From contig PWQF01000307.1 of the NCBI GenBank assembly GCA_003556865.1, positions 1-10,824 on the forward strand: a stretch of 10,824 nt of DNA. The letters run 5' to 3'. Position 1 is the stretch's first letter; every line of letters begins with the position of its first letter. The translations under genes and the position numbers were made by a program. Source of the stretch: Elusimicrobiota bacterium. GTDB lineage: Bacteria > CG03 > SLGR01 > PWQF01. Shown piece after piece: positions 1 through 6,263 of the stretch. Below the pieces are notes generated by a model. The model searched no databases. It was not told where the DNA came from and saw nothing but the letters and a program-made list of their open reading frames with translations.

Positions 1-772
1 AAAAGGCATTCTTCTCTCCCTTAAATAAAGACATGTGGGTATGCATTCCGCTTCCGTTTACTCCCGCCAGGGGTTTAGGCATAAAAGAAGCGTAAACATC
101 CGCCTGCATAGCTATAGCCTTTACTGTGGCCTTATAGGTAATCACATCATCAGCCATATCTATGGCCGGACCGTACCGCAGGTCTATTTCATGCTGGCCG
201 GGAGCCACCTCGTGGTGAGAATACTCAACCGGTATCCCCATTTCCTGCAGGGCAAGTATGGTATCCCTCCTGAGGTCATGCCCCAGGTCCAGGGGCATAA
301 GATCAAAATATCCCCCCTCATCCATTACTTCCGGCGTATGGCTGTTTTTAAAATAAAAGTATTCCAGTTCCGGCCCCACGTTAAAGGATTCAAAACCGGC
401 CTCCTTCATCTTTTCAAGGTTCATTTTAAGAATATTCCTGGGACAGCCGTCATAAGGCTTACCCTCTGGGGTAAGCACATCGCAAAACATCCTGCCCACT
501 GTGGCGTTTTCCCTGGGCCTCCAGGGAAGTATGGTAAAAGTGGAGGGATCGGGCTTGCCGATGAGGTCGCTTTCAAAAATCCTTGCAAAACCTTCTATGG
601 AGGAGCCGTCAAAACCCATACCGTCTTCCATAGCTGTCGGCAGCTCCTCCGGGGTAACCGCAAACGATTTAACCTGCCCCAGAATATCCACAAACCAGAA
701 CTTGATAAACTTTACATTCTTCTCCTTAACAATCTTTAAAACATCATCCGATGAATAATTTCTCTTTCTCAT
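1..772 (-). CDS. glnA: Glutamine synthetase, type I (partial, 3' end beyond the window)
   Basis: Makes glutamine from glutamate, ammonia and ATP in the cytoplasm. The first 257 residues are visible, reading leftwards from an ATG at 770-772. Family motifs appear in order: GFDGSSIEGF (about 53-62) with the ESD that follows, the metal-binding GPELEYF (133-139, Glu135 and Glu137), HHEVAPGQHEID (186-197) and NGSGMHTHMS (239-248). HHEVAPGQHE is typical of the GSI-alpha type. The GSI-beta adenylylation site would lie in the missing C-terminal part and cannot be judged. The start is supported by a strong Shine-Dalgarno (GGGAGG, 5 bases before the ATG). A strong terminator lies upstream at 892-945, so the gene probably has its own promoter between about 785 and 890, though I cannot point to a clear -35/-10 pair. 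Confidence 0.95.
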   Translation of the reverse strand, partial: MRKRNYSSDDVLKIVKEKNVKFIKFWFVDILGQVKSFAVTPEELPTAMEDGMGFDGSSIEGFARIFESDLIGKPDPSTFTILPWRPRENATVGRMFCDVLTPEGKPYDGCPRNILKMNLEKMKEAGFESFNVGPELEYFYFKNSHTPEVMDEGGYFDLMPLDLGHDLRRDTILALQEMGIPVEYSHHEVAPGQHEIDLRYGPAIDMADDVITYKATVKAIAMQADVYASFMPKPLAGVNGSGMHTHMSLFKGEKNAF

Positions 773-891
773 AGTTGCCTCCCTGATTTCTACTTATCTT
801 CAACCTTATTTTCTCATTCTTATGCACCCTTTAATATCTGTGATAAGAATTTTACGGCTTCTGCTTCTCTCTTATCATCTTTTTACTTACC

Positions 892-945
892 AAAAAAAAA
901 GACGCTTTAGATACCTTCAGCCGCTGAAAGTAAATAAAACGTCTT
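892..945 (-). terminator. Intrinsic terminator downstream of the sigma-factor gene
   Basis: Read on the minus strand this is a long hairpin: outer stem AAGACG/CGTCTT (940-945 with 899-904), an A/T-rich middle with a 2x2 mismatch, and an inner stem CTTTCAG/CTGAAGG around a CGG loop (914-930). A run of at least nine T follows (892-900). It lies between the sigma gene (stop at 1036) and glnA (start at 772), so it most likely ends the sigma transcript and isolates glnA. A conditional attenuator acting on read-through into glnA is possible but not shown; I recognised no known riboswitch consensus. Confidence 0.8.
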
Positions 946-963
946 CGTTTTAATTCTATGTTT

Positions 964-983
964 CCGCGCCTCCGTTGGCGCGG
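964..983. other. Perfect GC-rich hairpin in the sigma/glnA intergenic region
   Basis: CCGCGCC (964-970) and GGCGCGG (977-983) form a 7-bp perfect stem around a 6-base loop, standing out in A/T-rich surroundings. It lies about 50 bases after the stop of the sigma gene and just before the terminator hairpin. Neither strand has a T tract right behind it, so it is not itself a canonical terminator. It may be an mRNA 3'-end stabiliser or part of a structured leader. Confidence 0.5.
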
Positions 984-1035
984 TATGTTCTTTACCTATA
1001 CAAGTAAAAAAAAGAGTTCTTTGTTAACCCTTTCT

Positions 1036-1542
1036 TTAAAAGAAGTGTTTAAAGCTCTTTCTTTTAATCTCTTTTTTTATCTTAAAGACCATTACATGCG
1101 AAAGCTTGAGTTTTTCCCCTATCTCCCTCAAGGTATAACCCTCAAGGATAAGGCTGAAAACCTCTTTTTCTCTTTTAGAAAGTCCGTTATTCATCACATT
1201 TCTTAAGGCTAGGTTAAATTCAAGCTTACTCTCTTCTTCCCCCTCACCCTCAAGCACCTGTAAAAGAGCGCTTCCCCCCTCTTTTAATTCAAGGTCAAGG
1301 CTTGTAAAGTTAAACCTGCTTCTTGAAACCCTGATATAATTCTTCAGGTGGAACCAGCAACCCTGAAGCATATAGCTGCGGGTGCAGTCCCTGCTCTCTT
1401 TTTTCTTAAATCTTTTCCACAGGTAGAGGTGCATTTCCTGGATAAGATCATCCACTTCAAAAGAGGGATAATCTTTCTTAAGCTTAAATGCAATAGCCCT
1501 TATTTCAGGACCAAGATCATTTATAAGTTCTTTTAAACTCAT
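1036..1542 (-). CDS. Small sigma-70 family (ECF-like) RNA polymerase sigma factor
   Basis: A 168-residue protein with the two-domain layout of extracytoplasmic-function sigma factors. A sigma region 2-like segment spans about residues 11-75, with VDDLIQEMHLYLWKRF at 30-45 matching the usual D-L-x-Q-E-x-x-x-x-x-W core. An acidic linker follows (about 83-108), then a region 4 helix-turn-helix (about 118-163, LSKREKEVFSLILEGYTLRE and onward). It should direct RNA polymerase to a small set of promoters. The start is supported by AGGAG seven bases upstream; an out-of-frame ATG at 1547-1549 is not used. No anti-sigma gene is adjacent: glnA follows behind a terminator and pepF diverges. A phage-type or competence-type sigma-like regulator cannot be excluded, since region 2 is poorly conserved beyond its core. 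Confidence 0.75.
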   Translation of the reverse strand: MSLKELINDLGPEIRAIAFKLKKDYPSFEVDDLIQEMHLYLWKRFKKKESRDCTRSYMLQGCWFHLKNYIRVSRSRFNFTSLDLELKEGGSALLQVLEGEGEEESKLEFNLALRNVMNNGLSKREKEVFSLILEGYTLREIGEKLKLSHVMVFKIKKEIKRKSFKHFF

Positions 1543-1569
1543 TCTCCATCTCCTTTTTATGAATTTTTT

Positions 1570-1597
1570 ACATCATTGTGATGGAGAACATCATTGT
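1570..1597. repeat. Two direct copies of ACATCATTGT in the sigma-gene leader
   Basis: The 10-mer ACATCATTGT occurs at 1570-1579 and 1588-1597, an 18-bp period (slightly under two helical turns). The first copy also forms a small palindrome, CATCA-TTG-TGATG. The pair lies between the predicted transcription start and the start codon of the sigma gene, so it could be a regulator site or a leader RNA element. This is a pattern only; no binding protein is known to me. Confidence 0.35.
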
Positions 1598-1631
1598 TCA
1601 TTTAGGCGGGCTCTTCGTTGAGCTGTATTTT

Positions 1632-1660
1632 TTTATTGCATAATTTTCAACGGATGTCAA
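1632..1660 (-). promoter_or_regulatory. Sigma-70-type promoter for the sigma-factor gene
   Basis: On the minus strand a perfect TTGACA (-35, plus coordinates 1655-1660) is followed after 17 bases by AATAAA (1632-1637, 4 of 6 match to TATAAT). Transcription would start near 1625, giving a leader of about 80 bases before the ATG at 1542. The -10 is only moderate. Confidence 0.5.
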
Positions 1661-1701
1661 GAAACAGTCAGAAATCCAACAGCGGAAATCCGGGGGTTAT
1701 T

Positions 1702-1730
1702 TTGATTCCCGGCCCCGATTTAACTATCAT
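1702..1730 (+). promoter_or_regulatory. Promoter of pepF, placed for a leaderless transcript
   Basis: TTGATT (1702-1707), a 17-base spacer and TATCAT (1725-1730) form a reasonable sigma-70 promoter. The last base of the -10 is followed by exactly six bases and then the pepF ATG at 1737, so the predicted transcription start coincides with the start codon. No Shine-Dalgarno is visible upstream of that ATG, which fits leaderless initiation. Confidence 0.5.
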
Positions 1731-1736
1731 TATTAT

Positions 1737-3518
1737 ATGAAAAAACTTAAATGGAACTTAAACCATATTGTGGAAGTTAAGGATTTTGATTCCCTGTACG
1801 GGGAAACAGAAAAAAAGCTTAAAGAGTTCACCCTGCTTTGGGATAAGGTATCCCCCGGAATAAGCGCCGGGAAATTTATGGATATTATAAATCTGGCGCA
1901 GGAAATATTTTTTTCCATCAGCCGCCTGGGGGGCAGGGCAGGGCTCATGGAAGCAGCCGACCAGTCCTGTAAAGAGGCAAAAGTGCTTAAAGGCAGGGCC
2001 CGGGACCTGGAGCTGTGGGCTGAAAAAATAACCCGCCCTTTCTTTAGCTGGATCAAGGGGAAAAATGCAGACGGCAAAAAAATACTGGATCCTGAAAATG
2101 CCGGAAGGCTTTTCCTTAAATCAGGCCCCTTCCGCTACCGGCTGGAGTATATGCGCAGCAACGCCGCCCACACATTAAGCCAGAGGGAAGAGGATATCAT
2201 ATCCTCAAAAGACGCATACGGAATTGAGCCCCTGGGGGATTTAAGGACTTTACTGGAAACTGCTTTCAGCTTTACTTTAAAGCCGGAGGGTGAAAAAAGA
2301 AAAAAAATAAAAACCCAGGCGGAGCTGACCGCTTACACCCGGTCCCATTCTCCCGCGGAAAGAAAGGCCGCCTACAGGGCCCTGCTTGAAAAGTACAGGG
2401 ATAACCTTAACTTCTTCTATACGGTATACTCATCTGTTGTAAAAGACTGGCGATTTGAAGCAAAACTTAGGGGGTACGACAGCCCCATAAGCGTAAGGAA
2501 CAAGTCAAACCATATTCCGGACAGCGCGGTAAAAACCCTTCTTCAATCCTGTTCTGATAACAGGAAAATTTTTCAGGATTATTTTAAATGCAAGGCACGC
2601 GCTCTTGGTCTCAGGAAATTAAGGAGATACGATATATACGCCCCTCTGGGAAAAAATAAAAAAGAGATAAGCCTGGAGGAGGCCATAAGCACTGTTCTTG
2701 ATTCCTTTGAACAATTTTCACCCGGGTTCAGGGAGGGGGCGGGAAAAATAATTAAGCTGGGCCATATTGACTCCCACCCGCGGCCCCATAAGGTGCCGGG
2801 AGCTTTCTGCTCAACCATAGGCCCCGAACTGGCACCCTATATACTTTTAAATTTCTCTTCCACTAAAAGGGATATGCTTACACTGGCCCACGAGCTGGGC
2901 CATGCCCTCCACTCCCTTTATTCAGACCACCTCCCCTTTACGCTTCAGCACGCGGTACTTCCCCTGGCCGAAACAGCTTCCACTTTCAGCGAAATAATAG
3001 TATTTGAAAAACTTCTTTCCTCCTGCGGAAAAGAAGAAAAAAAGAACCTGCTGGACCAGAAATTAGCTGAATCCTACGCCACGATAATAAGGCAGAACTA
3101 TTTTGTAAAGTTTGAACTAAAAATACACGATGATATAAATAAAGGGCTCGGGCCGGAGGATATTTCAGAAATATATTTTGACACCTTACGGGAACAGTTC
3201 GGCAGCAGCCTGGATATAGACCCCCTCTTCAGGTATGAATGGGCCTACATTCCCCACATAGTAAACTCCCCTTTTTACTGCTATTCATATAATTTCGGAC
3301 TTCTTCTCTCCCTTTCCCTTTATGCCCGCTATAAGCAGGTCGGGCCTGAATTTATACCCTGCCTGGAAAAAATATTTTCTGCCGGCGGCTCAAAAAACCC
3401 GGTTGAGCTTTTAAAGGAATCGGGAGCCGACATATGCAGCCCCGGGTTCTGGAACCGGGGTTTTTCCGTTATAAGGCAATGGCTCGATGAACTTAAAAAG
3501 GAAACCGGCCCGGCCTGA
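1737..3518 (+). CDS. pepF: Oligoendopeptidase F, M3 family zinc metallopeptidase
   Basis: A 593-residue cytoplasmic endopeptidase that cuts short peptides, as in the M3B (PepF) family; the length is normal for it. The zinc site is HELGH at residues 385-389 within LAHELGHALHSLYS. The third ligand is most likely Glu412 in LAETASTFSE (410-419). The C-terminal substrate-binding signature is present as IPHIVNSPFYCYSYNFG, with His507 followed by a tyrosine-rich stretch. There is no signal peptide or membrane segment. The start at 1737 begins with a lysine-rich amphipathic N-terminus and has no ribosome binding site; see the promoter at 1702-1730. The release-factor-like gene begins 3 bases after the stop and is probably co-transcribed and translationally coupled. 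Peptide turnover for nutrition or clean-up is the likely role; the exact substrate cannot be told. Confidence 0.93.
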   Translation: MKKLKWNLNHIVEVKDFDSLYGETEKKLKEFTLLWDKVSPGISAGKFMDIINLAQEIFFSISRLGGRAGLMEAADQSCKEAKVLKGRARDLELWAEKITRPFFSWIKGKNADGKKILDPENAGRLFLKSGPFRYRLEYMRSNAAHTLSQREEDIISSKDAYGIEPLGDLRTLLETAFSFTLKPEGEKRKKIKTQAELTAYTRSHSPAERKAAYRALLEKYRDNLNFFYTVYSSVVKDWRFEAKLRGYDSPISVRNKSNHIPDSAVKTLLQSCSDNRKIFQDYFKCKARALGLRKLRRYDIYAPLGKNKKEISLEEAISTVLDSFEQFSPGFREGAGKIIKLGHIDSHPRPHKVPGAFCSTIGPELAPYILLNFSSTKRDMLTLAHELGHALHSLYSDHLPFTLQHAVLPLAETASTFSEIIVFEKLLSSCGKEEKKNLLDQKLAESYATIIRQNYFVKFELKIHDDINKGLGPEDISEIYFDTLREQFGSSLDIDPLFRYEWAYIPHIVNSPFYCYSYNFGLLLSLSLYARYKQVGPEFIPCLEKIFSAGGSKNPVELLKESGADICSPGFWNRGFSVIRQWLDELKKETGPA

Positions 3519-3521
3519 ACT

Positions 3522-3941
3522 ATGGGAAAATTTAAGGTCCGGGCAGCCAAGGAAGAAAAACTTATCAGCAGAATGGCCCGATATGGCATACGGGAAAAAG
3601 ATCTCCGGGAGAAATTTGTTCTCTCTTCTAAAAAAGGGGGCACAAAATCAGATAAGACCGCCAACGGGGTATACCTTAAGCATATACCCAGCGGAATTGA
3701 GGTAAAGGCTTCCTCAAGCCGGAGCCGGTCAGTTAACAGGTTCCTGGCCCGCAGGAGACTGACGGATAAGATAGAAAATAAAATAAAGGGGAAAAAAAGC
3801 GAATTACAAAAAAAAGTAGAAAAGATAAGAAGAAGAAAGAGGAAAAGGTCAAAACGGGCAAAAGAAAAAATATTGCGAAACAAAAAAATACGCGCGCAAA
3901 AGAAACTTTTGAGAAAAAAAATATCCGAAGAGAATATATAG
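3522..3941 (+). CDS. Class-I release-factor-like (RF-1 domain) protein with GGT instead of GGQ
   Basis: A 139-residue basic protein matching the small RF-1-domain proteins (ArfB/YaeJ- and MTRFR-like ribosome rescue factors). The catalytic-domain core runs from about residue 25 to 85: DLREKFVLSS, then GGT at 39-41, DKTANGVYLKHIPSGIEVK (44-62) and SRSRSVNRFLARRRL (66-80). The tail (about 90-135) is almost entirely Lys/Arg, like the ArfB tail that enters the empty mRNA channel of a stalled ribosome. The expected GGQ-x-x-N-K-T reads G39-G40-T41-K-S-D-K-T, so the catalytic Gln and a usually conserved Asn are replaced without any indel. The gene starts 3 bases after pepF with no clear ribosome binding site. 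It may be a ribosome-binding paralog that no longer hydrolyses peptidyl-tRNA efficiently, or a rescue factor with altered chemistry. Confidence 0.8.
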   Translation: MGKFKVRAAKEEKLISRMARYGIREKDLREKFVLSSKKGGTKSDKTANGVYLKHIPSGIEVKASSSRSRSVNRFLARRRLTDKIENKIKGKKSELQKKVEKIRRRKRKRSKRAKEKILRNKKIRAQKKLLRKKISEENI

Positions 3942-3957
3942 GGCTTTACCGATGAAT

Positions 3958-3986
3958 TTGTTTAAAGATAAAAAATATGATATATA
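3958..3986 (+). promoter_or_regulatory. Candidate promoter of the transhydrogenase operon
   Basis: In the very A/T-rich gap between 3942 and 4038, TTGTTT (3958-3963), a 17-base spacer and TATATA (3981-3986) give a plausible promoter with a start near 3993. The leader would be about 46 bases. Downstream are a perfect 10-bp palindrome ATAATATTAT (4001-4010) and a second possible -10, TATACT (4012-4017). AACCT (3988-3992) and AGGTT (4020-4024) can pair around them. In such A/T-rich DNA chance matches are common. Confidence 0.35.
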
Positions 3987-4038
3987 TAACCTGAAAAATC
4001 ATAATATTATATATACTAAAGGTTAAAATATAAATAAA

Positions 4039-4497
4039 ATGAACTTAAATCTTTCCCCGGCAAAAGAGATAATAGAAAAACATAAAGGCAAAAAGGGCTC
4101 CCTTATTCCCCTTCTGCAGGAAATACAGGAGCATTACGGGTATGTGCCCGGGGAGGCGGTTGACCTTGTAGCCGAAGAACTGCAGCTCTTCCCCGTTGAT
4201 ATCTACGGGGTGATGACCTTCTATTCCCAGTTTCATCTCCGTCCCAGAGGTAAAAATATCATAAGGGTCTGCCAGGGAACCGCCTGCCACGTTATGGGGG
4301 GAAAGGAGATACTGGACTACCTCTCTGACAAGCTGGGAATAGGTGACGGGGAAACAACTGAAGACGGCTTATTTTTCCTGGAAAGGGTGGCCTGCCTCGG
4401 CTGCTGCGGCATGGCCCCGGTTATTATGATTAACCAGGATTTTCACGGGAACTGCACCATAAAAAAACTGGATTCCCTCATAGAAAAATACAGGTAA
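4039..4497 (+). CDS. stnA: NuoE/HydC-like [2Fe-2S] subunit of an Stn-type electron-bifurcating transhydrogenase
   Basis: A 152-residue thioredoxin-like ferredoxin of the 24-kDa Complex I subunit family. The helical N-terminus (about 5-68) includes the family signature LQEIQEHYGYVPGEAVDLVA. The cluster ligands are Cys78 and Cys83 (CQGTAC) and Cys119 and Cys123 (CLGCC), the classical C-x4-C / C-x3-C set. It opens a three-gene operon with a NuoF-like and a NuoG/GltD-like gene and no hydrogenase catalytic subunit. That composition is the StnABC transhydrogenase rather than HydABC or Hnd. In that complex StnA and StnB form the HydBC-like bifurcating core. The letter assignment follows gene order by analogy and is the least certain part. 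There is no Shine-Dalgarno; the ATG sits in an A-rich stretch. Confidence 0.85.
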   Translation: MNLNLSPAKEIIEKHKGKKGSLIPLLQEIQEHYGYVPGEAVDLVAEELQLFPVDIYGVMTFYSQFHLRPRGKNIIRVCQGTACHVMGGKEILDYLSDKLGIGDGETTEDGLFFLERVACLGCCGMAPVIMINQDFHGNCTIKKLDSLIEKYR

Positions 4498-4508
4498 AAG
4501 AAATAGTA

Positions 4509-6263
4509 ATGAAAACAAAAATACTTATTTGCACTGGCACCAGCGGAATTTCTGCCGGGGCGGGAAAAGTGATGGAACTCTTTAAGAAAGAGCTGGACCG
4601 CCGGGGTATTTTAAAGGAATTTGAGATAAGGGAGGCCGGAGACAGGGGCCTTTTCCGGGATGTTCTTGTGGATATTATAAATGAGCGGGATGAACGGGTT
4701 ACATACCAGTATGTAAAAGCCGAAGACGTGGCCGGTATAGTGGAAAGCCACCTGGTTAAGGGAGAACCTGTAAAAAAACTGCTGGCCGGAAAAGATTACA
4801 GGGAGTTTTTTGAACAGCAGACCCGCATAGTGCTTTCAAACTGCGGCGAAATAGACCCGGGCAGGATAAGCGATTATACTGACCGGGACGGGTATAAGGG
4901 ACTTCAAAAAGCCCTTGAACTTAAACCCCCGGAAGTTATTGAGTATATGAAGGAATCGGGGCTCCGGGGCCGCGGGGGGGCGGGATTTCCCGCCGGGCTT
5001 AAATGGGAATTTACCAGGAATGCTCCCGGGGACGAAAAATATGTGGTATGCAATGCCGACGAGGGAGACCCCGGGGCATTTATGGACCGGAGCATTTTAG
5101 AAGGCGACCCCCATTCCGTAATAGAGGGAATGGCCGTTGCCGGCTATGCCTCGGGTGCAGGTAAAGGCTATATTTACTGCAGGGCCGAATACCCGCTGGC
5201 CATAAAAAGAACCCGCAAAGCCATATCAGATGCCAGGAAAAAAAATTTTCTGGGGAAAAATATACTGGGTTCCAATTTTTCTTTTGACATAAAACTGAAA
5301 CAGGGAGCGGGAGCCTTTGTCTGCGGAGAAGAGACCGCTCTAATAGCTTCAATTGAAGGGCGCAGGGGAATGCCTGTCACACGCCCCCCCTTCCCCGCCG
5401 TCAAAGGCCTATGGGAAAAACCCACTTTAATCAATAATGTGGAAACGCTGGCCAACGTCAGGCATATATTTCTTAAAGGGCCCGGTTGGTTTGCTTCCAT
5501 AGGAACAGAAAAGAGTAAGGGGACAAAAGTTTTTGCTTTGGCCGGAAAAGTTAAAAATACCGGACTGGTTGAGGTCCCTATGGGGACCACAATACGCCAG
5601 CTGATATTCGGCCCCGGCGGAGGAATGCCTCTCAGGAAATCTTCCTTTAAGGGGGTTCAGATAGGCGGCCCTTCAGGCGGATGCCTCCCTGAAGAACTGC
5701 TGGACACTCCCATTGATTACGAATCCATAAACGCAACCGGTGCTATAATGGGCTCGGGGGGAATGATAGTAATGGATAACCACAGCTGTATGGTGGATAT
5801 AGCAAAATTTTTCCTTGATTTCACTGTTGCAGAATCCTGCGGCAAATGTGTTCCCTGCCGGGTGGGTCTTAAAAGAATGCTTGAGGTTTTTAATGAGATC
5901 ACCGCAGGAAAAGGAAGCCGGGACCACCTCCGCTTCCTGGATGAGATGGGGCAGACAATAAAGAATACCGCCCTATGCGGTCTGGGAAATACAGCCCCCA
6001 GCCCGGTGCTGACAACCCTGAAATATTTTTTCAGCGAGTATGAGGCCCATATCAGGGATAAAAGATGCCCTGCCTGCGTATGCCTGAAGCTCTTAAAATT
6101 CAAAGTTATACCCGAAAAGTGCAGGGCCTGCGGAAAATGTCTTGATGTCTGCCCGTCCGGGGCGGTGAAGTGGAAAAAAGGGGAAAAGGCAGAAATAATA
6201 AAAGATAAATGTATTAAATGCAGGGCCTGCATGAATGTATGCCCTTTTGAGGCTATAGAATGA
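4509..6263 (+). CDS. stnB: NuoF/HydB-like FMN, NAD(H) and Fe-S flavoprotein, bifurcating subunit of an Stn-type transhydrogenase
   Basis: A 584-residue homolog of the 51-kDa Complex I subunit. Domains in order: a degenerate thioredoxin-like N-terminus (about 3-85); the NADH/FMN domain with GLRGRGGAGFPAGLKW from residue 151, CNADEGDPGAFMDR, and GAGAFVCGEETALIASIEG; an N3-type [4Fe-4S] site with Cys444, Cys447, Cys450 and Cys490; and a C-terminal 2x[4Fe-4S] ferredoxin (Cys538/541/544/548 and Cys568/571/574/578). Extra cysteines at 520, 523 and 525 precede it. In HydABC and Stn this subunit oxidises NADH at FMN and splits or merges electrons with ferredoxin. Oddly, the N-terminal domain keeps only Cys8; the other usual cluster positions are Ser12, Asp45 and Phe49, so it probably carries no [2Fe-2S] cluster. 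The gene starts 11 bases after stnA and its stop overlaps the stnC start (ATGA). Confidence 0.9.
   Translation: MKTKILICTGTSGISAGAGKVMELFKKELDRRGILKEFEIREAGDRGLFRDVLVDIINERDERVTYQYVKAEDVAGIVESHLVKGEPVKKLLAGKDYREFFEQQTRIVLSNCGEIDPGRISDYTDRDGYKGLQKALELKPPEVIEYMKESGLRGRGGAGFPAGLKWEFTRNAPGDEKYVVCNADEGDPGAFMDRSILEGDPHSVIEGMAVAGYASGAGKGYIYCRAEYPLAIKRTRKAISDARKKNFLGKNILGSNFSFDIKLKQGAGAFVCGEETALIASIEGRRGMPVTRPPFPAVKGLWEKPTLINNVETLANVRHIFLKGPGWFASIGTEKSKGTKVFALAGKVKNTGLVEVPMGTTIRQLIFGPGGGMPLRKSSFKGVQIGGPSGGCLPEELLDTPIDYESINATGAIMGSGGMIVMDNHSCMVDIAKFFLDFTVAESCGKCVPCRVGLKRMLEVFNEITAGKGSRDHLRFLDEMGQTIKNTALCGLGNTAPSPVLTTLKYFFSEYEAHIRDKRCPACVCLKLLKFKVIPEKCRACGKCLDVCPSGAVKWKKGEKAEIIKDKCIKCRACMNVCPFEAIE

Noticed and set aside
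35..739. Long plus-strand open frame (234 codons) at the left end
   Set aside because: It lies antisense to the clearly recognisable glnA, and its translation has no domain-like features; it is a shadow of glnA codon structure.
3329..3883. Minus-strand open frame of 184 codons with a hydrophobic start, antisense to the pepF end and the RF-like gene
   Set aside because: The apparent membrane helices are the complement of Lys-rich AAA/AGA codons in the RF-like tail; both sense genes have family motifs.
5174..5590. Minus-strand open frame inside the NuoF-like gene
   Set aside because: The opposite strand encodes the conserved NADH/FMN domain, and the antisense frame shows no recognisable motif.
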